Translations under genes and position numbers: made by a program
Shown: in pieces, positions 21,516-33,452 of the stretch
How the letters are laid out: each line of letters begins with the position of its first letter
Numbering within the stretch: the first letter of the stretch is position 1
The notes under the pieces: model-generated
What the model was told of the DNA's origin: nothing
The model's input: the letters and a program-made list of their open reading frames with translations, nothing else
Database searches by the model: none
Source of the DNA: Bufo bufo
Lineage: Eukaryota > Chordata > Amphibia > Anura > Bufonidae
Assembly (NCBI RefSeq): GCF_905171765.1
Contig: NC_053392.1
Location: 396,084,119-396,148,118, forward strand
Direction: 5' to 3'
DNA: 64,000 nt

Positions 21516-22532
21516 GACCCCATTCCTGGCACCTCCAGCACTGGGGTACCCCTTGTTTCCTGTGTGGGGAGACCTTTATAGGACCAGACTGCCCCTGGGT
21601 TTCACGATCATTCTTTTGCCCACGCCCAACCTCACCAGCCGGAACTCTCTTACCCACAGATGTCACGGATCGGGCACTCTTTGGAGGTGCTGGGACTGTA
21701 GGAACATCAGGGAGGTACTCCTCAGTCGTTAGGAACCTTTCCTCAGGTTGACCAGCTGGTCAGCAGACTTGGGATCTCCATGTACAACCCAGCATTGCAG
21801 CTTCGCAGGGAGGGCCCTGAAGTAATGGTCCACCACCACCTTCTCCGCGATCTCAGCCGGTGTAGATGTCTCTGGCTCCAGCCATTTTCTCACGAAAAGG
21901 GTCAGATCAAACATCTGGGACCTGGACGGCTTTTCCAGACTGTGATTCCAGTCGTGGACCCTCTGGGCACATACCACTGGGATGCCCCCAAGGCGAGCAA
22001 GGATCTCCAACTTTAACTTGCTATAGTCCCGGACATCCTGATTCCTGAGGTCATAGGAGGATTTTTGCGGTTCCCCTGTTAAAAATGGTGCAATCATATC
22101 TGCCCACTCTACAGCTGAGAGTCTCTCTCTTTCTGCCACTCTCTCAAACACGGTAAGGTAGGCCTCAATGTCATCATCAGGTGTTATCTTTTGCAAGGCC
22201 CGCTGCACAACCCTCCTCATATTATCAGTGCCTGGGGGGCTTACCTCCACTTGCATGGGTTAAGCCACAACAGTCTATCTAAGTGCAGCAATCTGCTCCA
22301 TCAACAAACGATTAGTTTTCTGCTGCTGTGTCATGGCCTGTTGTTGCTGCACATTAGCCTGTTGTTGGACACATAAGGCTTCTTCGTGTCTCTTTTTATC
22401 CTCAGCATGCAACCTCTGCTGTTGCTCCATGGCCTGTTCATGCCTTAGGTTAGCCTGCACCAGCTGCTTCACCATTTCCTCAATGGCACTTGATGCACTT
22501 TGCACGGTAGTTGCAGCTTTTACCCAGGACAT
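21418..22532 (-). pseudogene. Gypsy gag: coiled coil, SCAN-like capsid, zinc knuckle
   Basis: The first 85 codons (22532-22278) form a glutamine-rich coiled coil. Two in-frame stops between 22277 and 22263 separate it from the capsid segment (22256-21732), which is in the same frame. That segment has the arrangement ITPDDDIEAYLTVFERVA, AEWADMIAPFLTGE-like and LKLEILARLGG-type helices. These resemble SCAN/Gmr1 capsid modules, which mediate multimerisation. A frameshift near 21730 leads to a third segment with CWRCQEWGHVAAYC (about 21499-21540), a CX2CX4HX4C nucleic-acid-binding knuckle. With two stops and two shifts, no full gag can be made. Confidence 0.82.
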
Positions 22533-22785
22533 AAGAATTACAAACGAAAGGGGAAAAAAATAGCTCTCAATAGGTCAGTCTCTTTACTTGGGCTTTGGGC
22601 CCTTTAAAGCACCGCAAGAGTTCCTTGTAACAAGCACCAGTGTCCAGATTAGAAGCTGCAGCATCACCAAACAAACTGGCTTCTGGCCCTTTAAACCTTT
22701 TTCAAATACAAACTTCAGCAGCACATGCTCTTTTGTCATGCCGTTGCCCGTAGCAACTTACGGGTTGTCCGCATCTTCCACCATA

Positions 22786-23443
22786 TGTAAGGGATCTCTC
22801 TCTCACAGGGGGTTGGCAATGACAGACTTCTCATCAAAAAAAGAGGTTTCCAAGCCCAAGCAGTGCTTTAATGTGTTACTTTAAGCCGTGTAGATGACAT
22901 TTTCAGATATCACATCACTGGGTGAGGTTCCAGCTTCAGAAAGCATAAATACAAAATAGACACCTGCCCGTCTAGGCTCTAACTAACAAATGAGTCTCTA
23001 TTTCACCTCTAAGTCCCTGTTCAAACCAGGGGATAGGTCCAGCTTCTCTCAGCTTCATGGTCTGCCAGTTGTCAAGCCTTTAATCACGCAGGTCTGTTCT
23101 CTGGGGCATATCTCTCCACAGACTTCCTCACACACTGAGGATTGCTGCTCACTTTTAAATGAGAACCATGGACCTGGGCCACCTGTGAAAACCTGGAGTG
23201 AATCGTGGGGAATAAGCACCTACCCAGCTCTTTGCTTATTCCCAATAAAGCCAGGCCCGGATTAGCTGATACCAGCTATGCTAAGTAACAATAGCGTCCA
23301 CTATGTATCCTAGTGGACACGCTAGCTACTGGCTTTTGCTACACCAAGGCCGAGCACCTTGGTGACACGTCTCATGTGAAAACACAGCAAACCATGATAT
23401 GCATCTCCTCTAACAGATTTCCTGCACCATTTTAGGAGACACA
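22786..23443 (-). repeat. 5' LTR of the Gypsy element
   Basis: This is the partner of 19825-20484. It ends, on the minus strand, in CCCTTACA. The interior then opens two bases later with TGGTGGAAGATGCGG, in the place of a tRNA primer-binding site. The primer tRNA was not identified. Confidence 0.85.
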
Positions 23444-24185
23444 TATCTTTCCTCATATATGAGGCCTGTAACTGCCTCATATTATATAGTGTTCATGAAA
23501 AGTCATAAGTAATGTACAAGCAGGCTGGGCAGGTTTTCAACTGGACCAATGCGCCATTTATCAATCAGAGGGCAGCTTCAGCTACAGGGACATTCAAGGT
23601 TTTTAGGCTGGGTTAGGTGATCTGATTTGCAATCTGTTCAATATGCTGATAGCAACCAATTGCACAAGTATTGAGGTGCACAGTTTATATGATTTTTTTT
23701 CCTAAGAATAAATGTAGTCTGACAAGCATGTAATGTAATCTGCTAGGAGCCCAATGATTTGCCTGTCTCATGGTAATCCAATAAGGGTGGCTTTCATAGT
23801 GAGACAATAATTAAGTTGCTTTCCACCCTCCAAAGTTGCACAAGAGAGCTCAGTAGTATAAATTGTACAAGACCTGCTCATGGACAATTTATAAATACTA
23901 CAGAACCATCATCCTTACATACTGCAGTTCATCGATCAGCTGTAATCTGCAAGAGAGTCTGGGAACAATTCACCTGAAGCACCACCACAGGAAACATGAA
24001 GGATTACACAGCAGTCATTGGAATTACTGGGCTACCCATGTAATGTTATGATCAGTTTGGTCCTCTTTGTAGATACACTCCTTTTTGGATAGTTGATGGG
24101 GCCCCAAAATAAGGGACTCTCCACTTCTGGGTCAGAAATGTTTTGTAACCTATTTAAAGAATTTGTTTTGAAAACCAAACAACCC
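23444..24185. other. No recognised feature
   Basis: Unique-looking sequence without a supportable gene, RNA or repeat boundary. Confidence 0.45.
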
Positions 24186-25783
24186 CTTTAAAGAGCTTGT
24201 CTCATGAGGGCAGCCCTGTTAGAGTTTTGGACATCATAGAGGCAGTGCCCAATTGGGAACCCCCCACCCCCTGTGATCAAGAAAAGAAAGCAGCTCTTTT
24301 CAAGTGGTTCCCACTCTGACAGACTCTAGGCCATGTTTGTATTAAAAAAGTGGTTATTTCATATGAAATACTATATTTCCCCTGCAGTGCCCACTGCAGG
24401 AAAAGTGGCTGGCCGTGGCTTTCCCAAGCAGAATTAGCCTTGGAGACCAGAGCAGTACCTGGGACATTCAGCTGATCATGTTCTCAGCAGCACCATTTAG
24501 AAAGTTTAAAGTAATTATATAAAATGTTCTAGTTTATTCCTACATAAACCAGATGATGAATTGATGATCACTCTTTGTATGATTGTAATTAGTTTAGATC
24601 AGAATGCAAAGCTTTTTGCTGTAAATTAACTGTACCCTGCTATAGTAGTTATACAGCTGCAGAACATGACATTCAACAGATTACCGCACAGGAGAAAAAC
24701 TTTGCTTAGTTCATACAATACCTTAAGGCTATAAGCCTTATAAATAATTTTCTTCCAGTTCTGTATTTTGATCGCCGCTACGTTAAAATGTTTTAACATA
24801 CAAATACATCTAAAATGAAATTAACTTGACTTACGTTTCCATTTTTTTTCCCGACAAGGAAGTGCTGTTGTTAATGGCTTATGACTGTTCTAGTTTTTCA
24901 AAGTTGTTAGGAGCATCTCAGGACAATTATAACTACTATATGTTATATATCTTGAAGTTAAAGGAATTTTCCAGGGCTAACTTATTGATGTTTTCAGAAG
25001 TTCCAGCAAGTGAATGGAACCAGGCATGGTCACTGCACAGAGAAAGGAGCTGTGTAGGTCAGCTTCTGGAAACAGCTGATTGGAAGTCAAACTCCGACAA
25101 TCCCTTAAAGAGTTACATAAATCTTAAGCCACTCGGATGTGCAGTAGGGGATGACCCATCAGGATAACCCTTGATAATATTAAGGTATATGGACATCACA
25201 CAGAGGATTCTCCTATTTGGGACCCTGAAGTTGCTTGTTTGCTGATCGCAGGCCTCTTACACATCTAAGGATGGGGAACTAACATTAATTTCACCCAGTA
25301 ATCAGCTCATGTAATACGTCCTTAATAGTACACTAACATGTATAATTGGTTGAATCTTCCTTATGCTAAATAAGCTATTTACGAGAGTTCTCTTATTAAA
25401 GGAGTTGTCTGTGATGAGATGTTCCTTTAAACATATAAATAGCTTGAACATGAATGTACCATGTGCTTAAAAGGCACATTTCAACTGTAATAATTTTGCT
25501 GCTCAAAATGCATGAAAAATATGGAAAATGTAAGAAAAATGTCATTGTTGCAGATGAATATTTCATTTACACTATAGCATGTGAAAGTTGCCACCGCATT
25601 TGTTCAAACAGTGTGAAAAACGGTTTTCTTTGTGTAAAATTTGTTACCAATCATCATGGTGTATAGAATGAACTTTGGATCTTCACATAATTGTGGCATG
25701 TAAAGTAAGCTTTACAAAAACTTCTGGGATAATTCTAATGATATGTGCCACTGTTCTGTTTAATTCTCCTTTTTCTTAACAAA
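24186..25783. other. Intergenic, possible decayed repeat at its left
   Basis: The start (AAAGAGCTTGTCTCATGAGG) and a GC-rich block to about 24480 resemble a degraded MITE, but no matching terminus was found. The remainder is AT-rich with short frames only. Confidence 0.4.
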
Positions 25784-25786
25784 TAA

Positions 25787-26601
25787 GGGGCACATTTATT
25801 AAGACCATGTTTTAGACGCTGTCTTTAGAGCCCCAGCGCTGGCTGTGGTTCCGCAGAAGTTATGAAGAGGTATTGGCCACTCCATAACTTCGGCAGATCC
25901 TGCGCCAGTTCTAAATGTAAGACAGGTTCCGAGCTGTCTTACATTTAGACCTTTTTCTACGCCTAAAACAGACATAAAAAATGGTAAATGAAACAGGCCT
26001 ACCGGCACACCCCCTTCCCCGTCCATGCCACGCCCACAATTTTAGCCCTAGTGTGCGCCGCAATCAGCGCCTGAAATACACCTAAGGCTACTTTCACACT
26101 AGCGTTCGGGTGTCCGCTCGTGCGCACCGTTTGAAGGGGCTCACGAGCGGCCCCGAACGCATCCGTCTGGCCCCAATGCATTCTCAGTGGAGGCGGATCC
26201 ACTGAGAATGCATCCGCCTGCCAGCGTTCAGCCTCCGCTCCGCTCAGTGAGCGGACACCTGAACGCTGCTTGCAGCGTTCGGGTGTCCGCCTGGCCGTGC
26301 GGAGGCGAGCGGATCCGTCCCCATTGACTTACATTGCTTGAAGATGACACAATATGGCTCAATCTTCAAGCGGATCCGTTCCCCATTGACTTTCAATGTA
26401 AAGTCTGAACGGATCCACTCAGACAACTTTCACACTTAGAAAATTTTCTAAGTTTTAATGCAGACGCATCCGTTCTGAACGGATGCGAACGTCTGCATTA
26501 TCGGAGCGGATCCGTCTGATGAAACATCAGACGGATCCGCTCCGAACGCCAGTGTGAAAGTAGCCTAATATAGGCGTACTTCAGCTTAATAAATGACCCC
26601 C
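25787..26601. mobile_element. MITE (TAA duplication) hosting another MITE
   Basis: The ends GGGGCACATTTATTAAGAC and CTTAATAAATGACCCCC are imperfect inverted repeats. TAA is duplicated at 25784-25786 and 26602-26604. An inner palindrome (TCTAAATGTAAGACAG near 25911 against CTGTCTTACATTTAGA near 25935) is present. A second MITE occupies 26086-26565, so the original element was about 330 bp. Confidence 0.75.
26086..26565. mobile_element. 480-bp MITE nested in another MITE
   Basis: Terminal repeats GGCTACTTTCACACTAGCG and CGCCAGTGTGAAAGTAGCC are flanked by TAA at 26083-26085 and 26566-26568. It contains several ACGGATCCG/CGGATCCGT palindromes and a stem built from GCGTTCGGGTGTCCGC. It is a complete representative of the family seen truncated at 4784. 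Confidence 0.85.
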
Positions 26602-26604
26602 TAA

Positions 26605-27317
26605 ATTCTTAAAAATCTTGGGCTGCTCAGTACATTGATTACATTAAATTAAACCCATTGAAATCTAACCTTTTATTCTGTCCACTGGTCGAATACATGG
26701 AAAACAGTTGCAGGTAACAGGTTATTTATGCTGTACAGTGAATGGCACAAAAATAAAAATAAATGACAGAATTGCAGTTTTTTTCATTCCACCAGAAAGA
26801 GTTAATAAAAGGTATTTGATGAGCTACAATATATGTAACCCAAAATTACAACATTGAAGAATTAAATAATTCCCCCATAAAGAAGCCCTCGTACAGGTAC
26901 ATTGACCACTGGCTGCAGCCGCCAAGGGTTAATTAATGACTAACATTTAGATACCTGTTGCCCCTTATTTCCATTGCTCTGTATATACCTACAGTTTTTG
27001 ATGGAATAGAGGGGCATCAAGCTGTCAAAAAAGCAGTACCATGTGATATAGTTATATAGTTATAATAGTTATATAGTATGTTAGAGTAGAATTCAACAGT
27101 GATAAGTTGCAACTGTAAGGATGAATCTCCGATTATATCCTTTTTTTTCAGTATTCTTTTTCCCCTAAAAACTTACAATATGCTGTCAGGCAAATAACGG
27201 AGACCTGCTTGATACATTTTTAGTTCAATCATTAGGTATATTGCCCAGCTGACTACATATTTAATGTTTTGTCTAAAAACTATATTGTGCCAGAAGAATA
27301 ATAAACTCATCCATAAT
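26605..27317. other. No recognised feature
   Basis: AT-rich unique-looking sequence. A short TTATATAGT repeat lies at about 27045-27080. Confidence 0.5.
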
Positions 27318-28627
27318 AAGGGTTGTCCAAGATTTTTTTTAACACCCCCACTCCCCCACTTAGGCCTCTTTCACACGGGCGTGGCGGGAAAATGTGCGGG
27401 TGCGTTACGGGAACACCCACGATTTTTCCGCGCGAGCGCAAAACATTGTATTGGGATCAGTGTTCTGTAGATTGTATTATTTTCCCTTATAACATGGTTA
27501 TAAGGGAAAATAATAACATTCTGAATACAGAATGCATAGTCAAATAGCACTGGAGGGGTTAAAAAAAAAAAATATTTAACTCACCTTAATCCACTTGACC
27601 GCGGAGCCCGGCTTCTCCTTCTGTCTCCTTTCTTCAGGACCGGGGTAAAGGACCTGTGGTGACATCACTCCGGTCATCACATAATCCATCACATGATTCA
27701 TCACCATGGTAAAAGATCATGTGATGGATCATGTGATGACCGGAGTGACGTCACCACAGGTCCTTTACCCAGGTCCTAAAGAAAGGAGACAGAAGGAGAA
27801 GCCGGGCTCCGCGGTCAAGTGGATTAAGGTGAGTTAAAAAAAAATTAACCCCTCCAGCACTATTTTACTATGCATTCTGTATGCAGAATGCTATTATTTT
27901 CCCTTATAACAATGTTATAAGGGGAAATAATAATGATCGGGTCCCCATCCCGATCATCACCTATCAACCGTGCGTGAATATCGCACCGCATCCCCACTTG
28001 CTTGCGGATGCTTGCGATTTTCACGCAACCCCATTCACTTCTATGGGGCCTGCATTGCGTGAAAAACGCAGAATATAGAGCATGCTGCGATTTTCACACA
28101 ACGCACAAGTGATGCGTGAAAATCACCGCTCATGTGAACAGCCCCATAGAAATGAATGGGTCGGTATTCAGTGCAGGTGCAATGCGTTCACCTCACGCAT
28201 GGCATCCGCGCGGATTACTCGCCCCCGTGTGAAAGGGGCCTTACCCAGCCAGCAGTACCTGTGAGGAAATGCATACTTACCTGCTCATCACCGCTCGAAT
28301 CCAGCTGTCTGGCTCCCAGGCTGCATTCACTGAACTTTTGATTCCCATTTACCTGTATGGACAGGGTCATGTGTGCCACTGCACTGGGCCTTAGCGGTGA
28401 TGTGCCCCCAAGCAGCTCATGACCAAGCAGTGACTAGTCACCACCGAGGTCAGATATTGTCTGCTGCAGGAGCATATGACTTCGTCCGTGCAGAAAGTTT
28501 AAATATGGTATCCGTAAATTCAGTAAAGACAGTCCAGGAGCCAGAACTGAGCAGCAGGGAGCAGGTAATAATGTTTTTTTCACAGGTTGGGTAGGGATTA
28601 AAAACAATCCTGGAAAATCCCTTTAAA
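27318..28627. mobile_element. Probable outer MITE hosting the element at 27363
   Basis: AAGGGTTGTCCAAGATT near 27318 may pair with AATCCTGGAAAATCCCTTT near 28607-28625. If so, the MITE at 27363-28240 was inserted close to the left end of an older element. The inverted termini are imperfect and no target duplication was fixed. Confidence 0.35.
27363..28240. mobile_element. 878-bp MITE, TTA target duplication
   Basis: The ends GGCCTCTTTCACACGGGCG and CCCCCGTGTGAAAGGGGCC are inverted repeats between TTA at 27360-27362 and 28241-28243. Long internal arms pair: TTTTCCCTTATAACATGG near 27480 against its complement near 27897, and GACCGCGGAGCCCGGCTTC near 27598 against its complement near 27800. 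The same family, somewhat longer, lies at 40623-41602. It is non-coding. Confidence 0.82.
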
Positions 28628-28917
28628 GGAAAGATGTAATCTTTGCTTTTCTTACTAATAAAACACCTTTAACGTTATGTCTATGGAGAGACTTTGTAGT
28701 CCTGTATAAAAAAGAGCTCCAAATGCTTAAAGGGGTTGTCCTATGAAAAATATGGTACAGTTTTCAAACCAGCGCCTGGATCTGCATACTTATGTAATTA
28801 AACACCTTTTAAGAACGTGCCCTCTAACAATCCTCACAGGTGCAGGAGGGAAGATTTGTGAACACCAAAGAGGAAAAGTGTACTCTGCGAACACTATATG
28901 GTAAAAAATATCAGCTT
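28628..28917. other. No recognised feature
   Basis: Short spacer between the MITE cluster and the 38-bp minisatellite. It contains an AAAGGGGTTGTCCTATGAAA phrase that may be a MITE end. Confidence 0.4.
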
Positions 28918-30582
28918 TATTGAGGCCTGCAATATACCTGCTTCCACAAAATACCGATTAAGGGGCTCTATATACCTGTTTCCAGCAAATATTGATTGAG
29001 GCCTGCGATATACCTGCTTCCACAAAATACTGATTAAGGCTACTTTCACACTAGCGTTCTGCTGTCCGCTCGTGAGCTCCGTTTGAAGGGGCTCACGAGC
29101 GGAGCAGAACGCTTCCGTCCAGCCCTGATGCAGTCTGAATGGATGCGGATCCGCTCAGACTGCATCAGTCTGGCGGCGTTCAGCCTCCGCTCCGCTCGCC
29201 TCCGCGCGGCCAGGCGGACAGCTGAACGCTGCTTGCAGCGTTCGGGTGTCCGCCTGGCCGTGCGGAGGCGTGCGGATCCGTCCAGACTTACAATGTAAGT
29301 CAATGGGAACGGATCCGCTTGAAGATGACACCATATGGCTCAATCTTCAAGCGGATCCGTCCCCCATTGACTTTACATTGAAAGTCTGAACGGATCCGCT
29401 CAGGCTACTTTCGCACTTAGACATTTTTCTAAGTTATTAATGCAGACGGATCCGTACTGAACGGAGCCTCCGTCTGCATTAATATGATCGGATCCGTTCA
29501 GAACGGATCCGATCAAGCGCTAGTGTGAAAGTAGCCTAAGGGGTTTGATATACCTGCTTCCACAAAATACTGATTTAGGGCTGCGATATACCTGCTTCCA
29601 CAAAATACTTATTAAGGGGTCCAATATACCTGCATCCACCAAATATTGATTGAGGCCTGTGATATAACTGATTCCACAAAATACTGATTAAGGGGTTCGA
29701 TATACCTGTTTCCACCAAATATTGATTGAGGCCTGTGATATACCCGATTCCACAAAATACTGATTGAGGCCTGCGATATACCTGCTTCCACAAAATATTG
29801 ATTAAGGGGTTCGATATACCTGTTTCTACCAAATATTGATTGAGGCCTACGATATACCTGCAACCACAAAATACAGATTAAGGGGTTCAATATACCTGTT
29901 TCCAACAAAAATCGATTGAGGCATGAGATATACCTGCTACCACAAAATACTGATTAAGGGGTTTGATATACCTGCTTCCACAAACTACTGATTGAGGCCT
30001 GCGATATACCTGCTTCCACAAAATACTGATTAAGGTGTTCGATATAATTGTTTTCACCAAATATTGATGGAGGCCTGAGTTCGATATACCTGTTTCCACC
30101 AAATATTGATTGAGGCCTGCAATATACCTGCTTCCACAAAATACCGATTAAGGGGTTCTATATACCTGTTTCCAGCAAATATTGATTGAGGCCTGTGATA
30201 TACCTGCTTCCACAAAATACCGATTGATAGCTGCGATATATCTGCTTCCACAAAATACTGATTAAGGGGTTTTATATAACTGCTTCCACAAAATACTGAT
30301 TGAGGCCTACGATATACCTGCAACCACAAAATACAGATTAAGGGGTTCAATATACCTGTTTCCAACAAAAATCGATTGAGGCCTGAGATATACCTGCTAC
30401 CACAAAATACTGATTAAGGGGTTTGATATACCTGCTTCCACAAACTACTGATTGAGGCCTGCGATATACCTGCTTCCACAAAATACTGATTAAGGTGTTC
30501 GATATACCTGTTTCCACCAAATATTGATTGAGGCCTGCAATATACCTGCTTACACAAAATACTGATTAAGGGGTTTGATATA
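28918..30582 (+). repeat. 38-bp minisatellite, left block
   Basis: The repeat alternates two 38-bp forms. One contains CCTGCTTCCACAAAATACTG with GATTAAGGGGTT. The other contains CCTGTTTCCACCAAATATTG with GATTGAGGCCTGC. Together they make a 76-bp dimer. Since 38 is not a multiple of three, open frames run across it in several registers on the minus strand; these are not genes. The array is interrupted by a MITE (29038) and, at 30583, by a Tc1-like element, and resumes at 39623. Confidence 0.92.
29038..29536. mobile_element. 499-bp MITE inside the minisatellite
   Basis: Ends GGCTACTTTCACACTAGCG and CGCTAGTGTGAAAGTAGCC lie between TAA at 29035-29037 and 29537-29539. The TAA comes from the GATTAAGGGG part of the minisatellite unit, so excision in silico restores a normal unit. 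It belongs to the same family as 26086-26565. Confidence 0.88.
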
Positions 30583-30614
30583 CACTCACCTAAAGAATTA
30601 TTAGGAACACCATA

Positions 30615-31017
30615 CTAATACGGTGTTGGACCCCCTTTTGCCTTCAGAACTGCCTTAATTCTACGTGGCATTGATTCAACAAGGTGCTGATAGCATTCTT
30701 TAGAAATGTTGGCCCATATTGATAGGATAGCATCTTGCAGTTGATGGAGATTTGAGGGATGCACATCCAGGGCACGAAGCTCCCGTTCCACCACATCCCA
30801 AAGATGCTCTATTGGGTTGAGATCTGGTGACTGTGGGGGCCATTTTAGTACAGTGAACTCATTGTCATGTTCAAGAAACCAATTTGAAATGATTCAAGCT
30901 TTCTGACATGGTGCATTATCCTGCTGGAAGTAGCCATCAGAGGATGGATACATGTTCTCATTCTGTTTACGCCAAATTCGGTCTCTACCATTTGAATGTC
31001 TCAACAGAAATCGAGAC
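30615..31017 (-). pseudogene. Tc1-like transposase, C-terminal half
   Basis: Read on the minus strand from the hAT junction, this segment contains the second catalytic Asp (FQQDNAPC). It also contains the SPDLNPIEHLWD block with the final Glu of the DDE triad, and ends ...AKGGPTPY-stop at 30615. A nonsense codon follows shortly after the FQQDN motif. Just upstream, around 30960, the stretch that normally separates the first Asp region from the second is shorter than in full-length relatives, consistent with an internal deletion. It is non-functional. Confidence 0.82.
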
Positions 31018-31319
31018 TAGAGTTGAGCGAACACCTGGATGTTCGGGTTCGAGAAGTTCGGCCGAACTTCCTCGGAAATGTTCGGGTTCGGGATCCGAAC
31101 CCGAACCGAACTTCGTCCCGAACCCCATTGAAGTCAATGGGGACCCGAACTTTTGGGCACTAAAAAGGCTGTAAAACAGCCCAGGAAAGAGCTAGAGGGC
31201 TGCAAAAGGCTGCAACATGTAGGTAAATCCCCTGCAAACAAATGTGGATAGGGAAATGAATTAAAATTAAAATTAAAAAAATAAAAATGACCCAATATCA
31301 ATTGGACAGAGGTCCCATA

Positions 31320-33345
31320 GCAGAGAATCTGGCTTCACGTCAACAGAGAATCAGTCTCTTCATGCCATAGCAAAGAATCTGGCTTCATGTCAGCAGAGAA
31401 TCAGTCTCTTCATGCCATAGCAGAGAATCTGGCTTCATGTCACCCACCACTGGAATAGGCCACTGTCACATATTTAGGCCCCGGCACCCAGACAGAGGAG
31501 AGAGGTCCCGTAACAGAGAATCTGGCCTTATGTCAGCACAGAATCTGTCTTCATGTCATAGCAGAGAATCAGGCTTCACGTCACCCACCACTGGAACAGG
31601 CCACTGTCACACATTTAGGCCCAGGCACCCAGGCAGAGGAGAGAGGTCCCGTAACAGAGAATCTGGCCTTATGTCAGCACAGAATCTGTCTTCATGTCAT
31701 AGCAGAGAATCAGGCTTCACGTCACCCACCACTGGAACAGGCCACTGTCACACATTTAGGCCCAGGCACCCAGGCAGAGGAGAGAGGTCCCGTAACAGAG
31801 AATCTGGCCTTATGTCAGCGCAGAATCAGTCTTCATGTCATAGCAGAGAATCAGGCTTCACGTCACCCACCACTGGAACAGGCCACTGTCACACATTTAG
31901 GCCCAGGCACCCAGGCAGAGGAGAGAGGTCCCGTAACAGAGAATCTGGCCTTATGTCAGCACAGAATCTGTCTTCATGTCATAGCAGAGAATCAGGCTTC
32001 ACGTCACCCACCACTGGAACAGGCCACTGTCACACATTTAGGCCCAGGCACCCAGGCAGAGGAGAGAGGTCCCGTAACAGAGAATCTGGCCTTATGTCAG
32101 CGCAGAATCAGTCTTCATGTCATAGCAGAGAATCAGGCTTCACGTCACCCACCACTGGAACAGGCCACTGTCACACATTTAGGCCCAGGCACCCAGGCAG
32201 AGGAGAGAGGTCCCGTAACAGAGAATCTGGCCTTATGTCAGCACAGAATCTGTCTTCATGTCATAGCAGAGAATCAGGCTTCACGTCACCCACCACTGGA
32301 ACAGGCCACTGTCCCACATTTAGGCCCAGGCACCCAGGCAGAGGAGAGAGGTCCCGTAACAGAGAATCTGGCCTTATGTCAGCGCAGAATCAGTCTTCAT
32401 GTCATAGCAGAGAATCAGGCTTCACGTCACCCACCACTGGAACAGGCCACTGTCACACATTTAGGCCCAGGCACCCAGGCAGAGGAGAGAGGTCCCGTAA
32501 CAGAGAATCTGGCCTTATGTCAGCACAGAATCTGTCTTCATGTCATAGCAGAGAATCAGGCTTCACGTCACCCACCACTGGAACAGTCCACTGTCACATA
32601 TTTAGGCCCAGGCACCCAGGCAGAGTAGAGAGGTCGCGTAACAGAGAATCTGGCTTCATGTCAGCACAGAATAAGTCTTCATGTCATAGCAGAGAATCAG
32701 GCTTCACGTCACCCACCACTGGAACAGGCCACTGTCACACATTTAGGCCCAGGCACCCAGGCAGAGGAGAGAGGTCCCGTAACAGAGAATCTGGCCTTAT
32801 GTCAGCGCAGAATCAGTCTTCATGTCATAGCAGAGAATCAGGCTTCACTTCACCCACCACTGGAACAGGCCACTGTCACACATTTAGGCCCAGGCACCCA
32901 GGCAGAGGAGAGAGGTCCCGTAACAGAGAATCTGGCCTTATGTCAGCACAGAATCTGTCTTCATGTCATAGCAGAGAATCAGGCTTCACGTCACCCACCA
33001 CTGGAACAGGCCACTGTCACACATTTAGGCCCAGGCACCCAGGCAGAGGAGAGAGGTCCCGTAACAGAGAATCTGGCCTTATGTCAGCACAGAATCTGTC
33101 TTCATGTCATAGCAGAGAATCAGGCTTCACGTCACCCACCACTGGAACAGGCCACTGTCACATATTTAGGCCCAGGCACCCAGGCAGAGGAGAGAGGTCG
33201 CGTAACAGAGAATCTGGCTTCATGTCAGCACAGAATAAGTCTTCATGTCATAGCAGAGAATCAGGCTTCACGTCACCCACCACTGGAACAGGCCACTGTC
33301 ACACATTTAGGCCCCGGCACCCAGACAGAGGAGAGGTTCATTCAA
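31320..33345 (+). repeat. 141-bp tandem array inside the hAT element
   Basis: About 14 copies of a 141-bp unit occur. They are marked by GGCCACTGTCACACATTTAG at regular 141-base intervals from about 31455 to 33290, with partial units at the left. Unit variants (CAGCACAGAATCTG, CAGCGCAGAATCAG, CAGCACAGAATAAG) alternate through the centre, and one rare variant recurs four units apart. These are signs of higher-order amplification. Because 141 is 47 codons and the unit lacks stops in one frame, a 643-codon frame (31437-33368, plus strand) runs through it. I regard that frame as a product of the repeat. Confidence 0.93.
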
Positions 33346-33452
33346 CTTTGGGTTGCCCCGCAATATAATGGTAAAATGAAATTAAAAATAGTATTGAATG
33401 AGGAAGTGCCCTGGAGTAGAATAATATATTGTTAAGGGGAGGTAGTTAATAT

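Larger units (their letters stand above)
19825..23443 (-). mobile_element. Gypsy LTR retrotransposon, internally deleted
   Basis: Two near-identical LTRs of about 660 bp bracket a 2.3-kb interior read on the minus strand. In coding order the interior holds a coiled-coil leader, a SCAN-like gag domain, a CCHC zinc knuckle, an aspartic protease and RNase H. The polymerase core of reverse transcriptase and the integrase are missing, with the deletion between the protease and RNase H near 21081-21099. Gag carries stops and frameshifts. I see no clear target duplication. Gag of this type is known from Gmr1-like Gypsy elements, the group from which the vertebrate SCAN domain is thought to derive. 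That assignment is from family resemblance. Confidence 0.85.

Noticed and set aside
29575..30368. Minus-strand frames over the 38-bp repeat as genes
   Set aside because: The unit length is not divisible by three and all frames read the same text in turn. This is a minisatellite artefact.
31437..33368. 643-codon open frame on the plus strand as a repetitive protein gene
   Set aside because: It is produced by a 141-bp (47-codon) stop-free repeat with near-identical units inside a transposon. It has no start context, signal or family, so openness is expected.
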